Origin: Candidatus Methanomethylophilaceae archaeon | GTDB lineage: Archaea; Thermoplasmatota; Thermoplasmata; Methanomassiliicoccales; Methanomethylophilaceae | Assembly (NCBI GenBank): GCA_016296195.1 | Contig: JAEDJU010000068.1 | Coordinates: forward strand, 1-6,950 | Direction: 5' to 3' | Length of the DNA: 6,950 nt | Part shown: piece by piece, positions 4,902 through 6,950 of the stretch | How the letters are laid out: each line of letters begins with the position of its first letter | Position numbering within the stretch: position 1 is the first letter of the stretch | Program-made: the position numbers and the translations under genes | The notes under the pieces: generated by a model | Seen by the model: the letters and a program-made list of their open reading frames with translations, nothing else | The model's database searches: none | What the model was told of the DNA's origin: nothing

Positions 4902-5653
4902 CGTTGCTCGTCTCCGTGAAGACCAAGGATGGGATCGTCGTGGCAAGCGACAGCAGGATAACCCGTGTACGCAGGATGGAGAAAAGGGAACTACTCAGAA
5001 AGACAACGAAGATAGAGGAGACATTCCTGTCGGACAGTGGGAACAAGCTGTTCCTGACCAAAGGAGGTGTGGCCATTGCCATAGCAGGAAACCTGCGTTC
5101 AAAGAAGATCTCCCTCTTCAATGAACTCACCCGTTTCTCCGATGAGAATGATGAGAAAGACACCGTGAAGGTCGCAAAATCCGTGTTGGAATTGCTGAAA
5201 AGAACAGTACGTTACGGAACAGTAGGAATCGTAGCTGGATACTCTGATAAGGATGGAAAGGATGGATGCATCTGCCTATTGGATGTCGAGAAGAATGACG
5301 TTTCGATCGCAGATGGGAAGGATTGCTTCGCAACCTATCTCGGAGAGGCGATGCCCATCACACTGATGTCTGAATTGGCCAGATTGGGAAACGGAAGCCA
5401 TATGGGCGAAGGATTCCAATTCTCACTGTTCACCCTCCAGGACGCAGTGGATTTCTGCTGCTTTGCGATCCGCACAACAGAACAGCATCTGAGATTCACA
5501 TACGGGTACAACACTGTCGGAGGCAATGTGGATATCGTACTGATCACACCTTCCGGATCGAGATGGCTCCGGAGATCCGAACCTACACTGGATGATGACC
5601 TCCTCGCTCTGGACAACATCACTGTGGATAATGGGGAGGTGAGTTCCACATGA
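4898..5653 (+). CDS. Proteasome-fold N-terminal-threonine (Ntn) hydrolase, Anbu/HslV-like
   Basis: 251 residues from the ATG at 4898, which overlaps the integrase stop. An earlier in-frame ATG (4883) would bury the nucleophile, so it is not preferred. Removal of Met exposes Thr1 in TLLVSVKTKDGIVVASDSRIT, the beta-type proteasome N-terminus, with D17 and R19 in place. After a basic insertion (about 22-45), GNKLFLTK supplies a lysine at the K33 position and AIAIAGN the following glycine strand (numbering from Thr1). Downstream, YLGEAMPI and NTVGGNVDIVLITPSG resemble Anbu/HslV more than the GSGS and DxxSG motifs of 20S beta subunits; the Ser129/Asp166/Ser169 equivalents are not evident. The protein probably forms a cytosolic self-compartmentalised ring that cleaves peptides or amides; the substrate is unknown. 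TGA overlaps the next ATG. Confidence 0.8.
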   Translation: MTLLVSVKTKDGIVVASDSRITRVRRMEKRELLRKTTKIEETFLSDSGNKLFLTKGGVAIAIAGNLRSKKISLFNELTRFSDENDEKDTVKVAKSVLELLKRTVRYGTVGIVAGYSDKDGKDGCICLLDVEKNDVSIADGKDCFATYLGEAMPITLMSELARLGNGSHMGEGFQFSLFTLQDAVDFCCFAIRTTEQHLRFTYGYNTVGGNVDIVLITPSGSRWLRRSEPTLDDDLLALDNITVDNGEVSST

Positions 5654-5820
5654 GTGATGAAAGAATCAGGAAAGGACCAGGACGCAGGAAAAGAGAGGAC
5701 ATACCTATTGACAAAGTAAGATCGCTGAGGGGGGATGGATACAGTTGGGGCCAGATAAGCAGGATCCTCAACATCCCGAAGACGACCGTCTATGAGAAAA
5801 TGAAAGAATCGGAAGAGTGA
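5650..5820 (+). CDS. 56-residue resolvase-type helix-turn-helix protein
   Basis: The ATG at 5650 overlaps the hydrolase stop (ATGA); the TGA stop is at 5818-5820. The N-terminus is very basic (RIRKGPGRRKRE). Residues 20-53 (IDKVRSLRGDGYSWGQISRI, then LNIPKTTVYEKM) match the helix-turn-helix at the C-terminus of serine resolvases/invertases (HTH_7 type: GyS..eIAr.L.is.tTVyr.l), here as a free-standing protein. It probably binds DNA, either as excisionase-like directionality factor for the integrase or as cassette regulator (inference). It is last in a three-gene run with identical overlaps, and a strong inverted repeat follows 24 bases later. Confidence 0.76.
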   Translation: MSDERIRKGPGRRKREDIPIDKVRSLRGDGYSWGQISRILNIPKTTVYEKMKESEE

Positions 5821-5844
5821 ACCCAAAACGAAATCCGTTGTTTA

Positions 5845-5882
5845 GGCGGACGGGAAGAAGAATGATCAACAACCCGTCCGCC
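5845..5882 (+). terminator. 10-bp perfect GC-rich inverted repeat after the cassette
   Basis: GGCGGACGGG (5845-5854) pairs perfectly with CCCGTCCGCC (5873-5882) across an 18-base A-rich loop. It follows the last gene of the integrase cassette. It could end the transcript, stabilise its 3' end or be a recombination site. No T-run follows directly. Confidence 0.6.
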
Positions 5883-6260
5883 CATCATAAACGACATCAA
5901 CTGTACCTTTTGTACCTCTCCATCTGCTCGATGCTAAATAAACTGTGAACATGTAATTGATGAAATAAATTAACAAAGATTAAAACTGATGATTATTCCA
6001 ATTCTTTGCTTTATTAGTAACTGTTTAATCAGAATCATACTGTCGAATCCATTATACATCACCCTTCTAGATACACAAGAATAAAAGAAATAGCATGATG
6101 AAAAGGGATCGTAAATATAAGGCCCTTGACCTTGACAAGAAAAACACCCCGCTGTTATAATATACAATCATCAGTAAGAGGAACATCCAAATCTGAAATC
6201 GTTATACTCTATTCGGTAAATCCTTCTAAAGATCATATCGTAAACCGATGTCCTTCTTCC

Positions 6261-6331
6261 ACGTCCCGAGTGCTTAGCCCTCGGGTTGATCCCTGTACAA
6301 AGCAGTTCTTTAAGTATCAGTATCGGGACGT
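6261..6331. repeat. Nested, mutually exclusive inverted repeats
   Basis: ACGTCCCGA (6261-6269) pairs perfectly with TCGGGACGT (6323-6331). An overlapping CCCGAG (6265-6270) can instead pair with CTCGGG (6280-6285). The two folds compete for the same 5' strand, as in attenuators or structured RNAs. Confidence 0.5.
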
Positions 6332-6350
6332 TCAGCCGATTGGATATGGG

Positions 6351-6361
6351 CATATATTTAA
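6351..6361 (+). promoter_or_regulatory. TATA-like box upstream of the transposase
   Basis: CATATATTTAA is a good TATA match. Transcription would start near 6380, just before the palindrome at 6392-6408, leaving a leader of about 170 bases to the ATG at 6554. Confidence 0.4.
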
Positions 6362-6391
6362 AAATTATAATCCAAATCTAAATCGTGGAAC

Positions 6392-6408
6392 GGAAATAGA
6401 CTATTTCC
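6392..6408. repeat. Perfect 8-bp palindrome with one central base
   Basis: GGAAATAG-A-CTATTTCC. It lies about 40 bases after the TATA-like box and so is well placed for a repressor of the transposase transcript. Confidence 0.5.
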
Positions 6409-6553
6409 AAAAATCGATGAAAAACGGGAAACCCCTCTCTAGATCTACCACAACCCAGGAGAGGGCCACCCAGGCAGTGGATGGCGGTGACGGGTAAGAC
6501 TAGAAAGGATAAAAAGGCAAAGACGGCGACGAGACAAACCCCTGGACAAGAAG

Positions 6554-6950
6554 ATGGCGAATAACATCCGTTTTGCCCGTGATGTGGGTGAATCGGCTAA
6601 GAACCCTCCAAGAAAAGCCACCGCCGAAGAAGTCTATGCGAACAACAACGCATCCTTCGAATCAGCTTAGAAACTGTTCTGCATCAAGGATAGGATCGAT
6701 GAATTCAAAACCAATCGTCTGTCAGCACCCAAGGGGCGTGGCAGACCTCTGAAGTATTCCGATGCCATCATATTGTTGGCCATAGACATCATGGGTTTCC
6801 TGAACCTCGATTTCAGAATAGCTGCAGGAGCCACTGCGGGGCTCCTAGCAAACTTCGACATTAATTCACCCAGCTACACCCGTTTCTTCGAACGTAGCTG
6901 CACAATGATCGGAGATATGGCCCTCGCCACACAGGTCACAGATTCACGTA
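6554..6950 (+). CDS. IS5-like DDE transposase, N-terminal part, with in-frame TAG (runs off window)
   Basis: The frame from ATG 6554 (MANNIRFARDVGESAKNPPR...) reads through one TAG at 6668-6670 and stays open to the window end. After the TAG comes KLFCIKDRIDEFKTNRL, then RGRPLKYSDAIILLAIDIMG, then LNLDFRIAAGATAGLL and SPSYTRFFERS. This matches the N-terminal region of IS5/IS4-group DDE transposases (grPrkYsd..I...l.l...fgl.lRq..G...LL....l..P.ysr..rr). The DDE residues lie outside the window. The amber codon is either decoded as pyrrolysine, as seen in transposases of Pyl-using archaea, or marks a dead copy; otherwise translation would have to start after 6670. A 27-codon frame just upstream (ATG 6481) is in another phase and may be a shifted N-terminus. 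Confidence 0.62.
6668..6670 (+). other. In-frame amber codon in the transposase, candidate pyrrolysine site
   Basis: TAG sits between ...ASFESA and KLFCIKDRI, with coding-like sequence on both sides in the same frame. No other stop interrupts this frame from 6491 to the window end. Confidence 0.45.

Larger units (their letters stand above)
5883..6553. other. AT-rich intergenic stretch with inverted repeats, no convincing gene
   Basis: A plus-strand frame from a TTG at 6126 to 6497 is open but has no ribosome binding site, biased codons or domain, so no gene is called. A 27-codon frame from an ATG at 6481 is also open. The stretch contains a TTTTGTAC motif, a CTTGAC tandem (6126-6137), the hairpin group at 6261-6331, TATA-like sequence near 6351-6361, the palindrome at 6392-6408 and the pair CCCTCTC/GAGAGGG (6433-6439, 6459-6465). 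The left end of the insertion sequence whose transposase follows may lie here, but its partner end is outside the window. Confidence 0.5.

Noticed and set aside
5840..5850. AGGCGG as a copy of the tRNA 3' end (second attachment site)
   Set aside because: Only six bases match the acceptor arm and the T-arm sequence is missing.
6126..6497. 123-residue plus-strand frame from a TTG
   Set aside because: AT-rich, no ribosome binding site, no domain, and crosses several inverted repeats; probably non-coding.
1..6950. CRISPR array
   Set aside because: No set of long direct repeats with regular spacers was seen; the 9-bp array is far too short.

Overview
The window looks archaeal and most resembles a Methanomassiliicoccales-type genome (Thermoplasmata, H2-dependent methylotrophic methanogens). 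The reasons are TATA-box promoters placed about 25 bases before transcript starts or leaderless ATGs, arginine codons dominated by AGG, a long archaeal SlyD-like FKBP prolyl isomerase, and an almost complete avoidance of TAG as a stop. TAG occurs in two notable places: as the terminator of one gene with a TAA two codons later, and inside a transposase frame. That pattern fits a pyrrolysine-decoding genome. The lineage is an inference from reading; no search was run.

Positions 1-1850 look like chromosomal backbone, with GC-rich coding sequence. They hold the C-terminus of a winged-helix-like protein, a 47-codon small ORF with a good ribosome binding site, a leaderless gene for a short iron-sulfur-flavoprotein-like protein with a CxxCxxCx7C cluster motif, and a convergent FKBP-type prolyl isomerase with its own TATA box. 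A tRNA-Thr(UGU) with encoded CCA follows at 1934-2010, with its own promoter and a T-run terminator.

Composition changes abruptly just after the tRNA. The rest looks like an integrated mobile element, with the tRNA 3' end as the probable attachment side. Two minus-strand regulators come first. One is a ribbon-helix-helix protein with an extra C-terminal domain. The other carries two ribbon-helix-helix domains in one chain. Each has palindromes at its predicted transcript start. A plus-strand cassette of three genes joined by ATGA stop/start overlaps follows: a complete tyrosine recombinase, a proteasome-fold (Anbu/HslV-like) N-terminal-threonine hydrolase, and a 56-residue resolvase-type helix-turn-helix protein. 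A strong inverted repeat closes the cassette.

Positions 5883-6553 are AT-rich and carry no convincing gene, but several inverted repeats, including a set of mutually exclusive hairpins. The window ends inside an IS5-like transposase whose frame contains one TAG codon. No copy of the tRNA 3' end was found downstream, so the far boundary of the element probably lies outside the window.

The most unusual feature is the translationally coupled integrase, proteasome-like hydrolase and small HTH protein, next to two ribbon-helix-helix regulators. A plausible but untested reading is that the hydrolase acts on proteins as part of the element's control or its conflict with the host.
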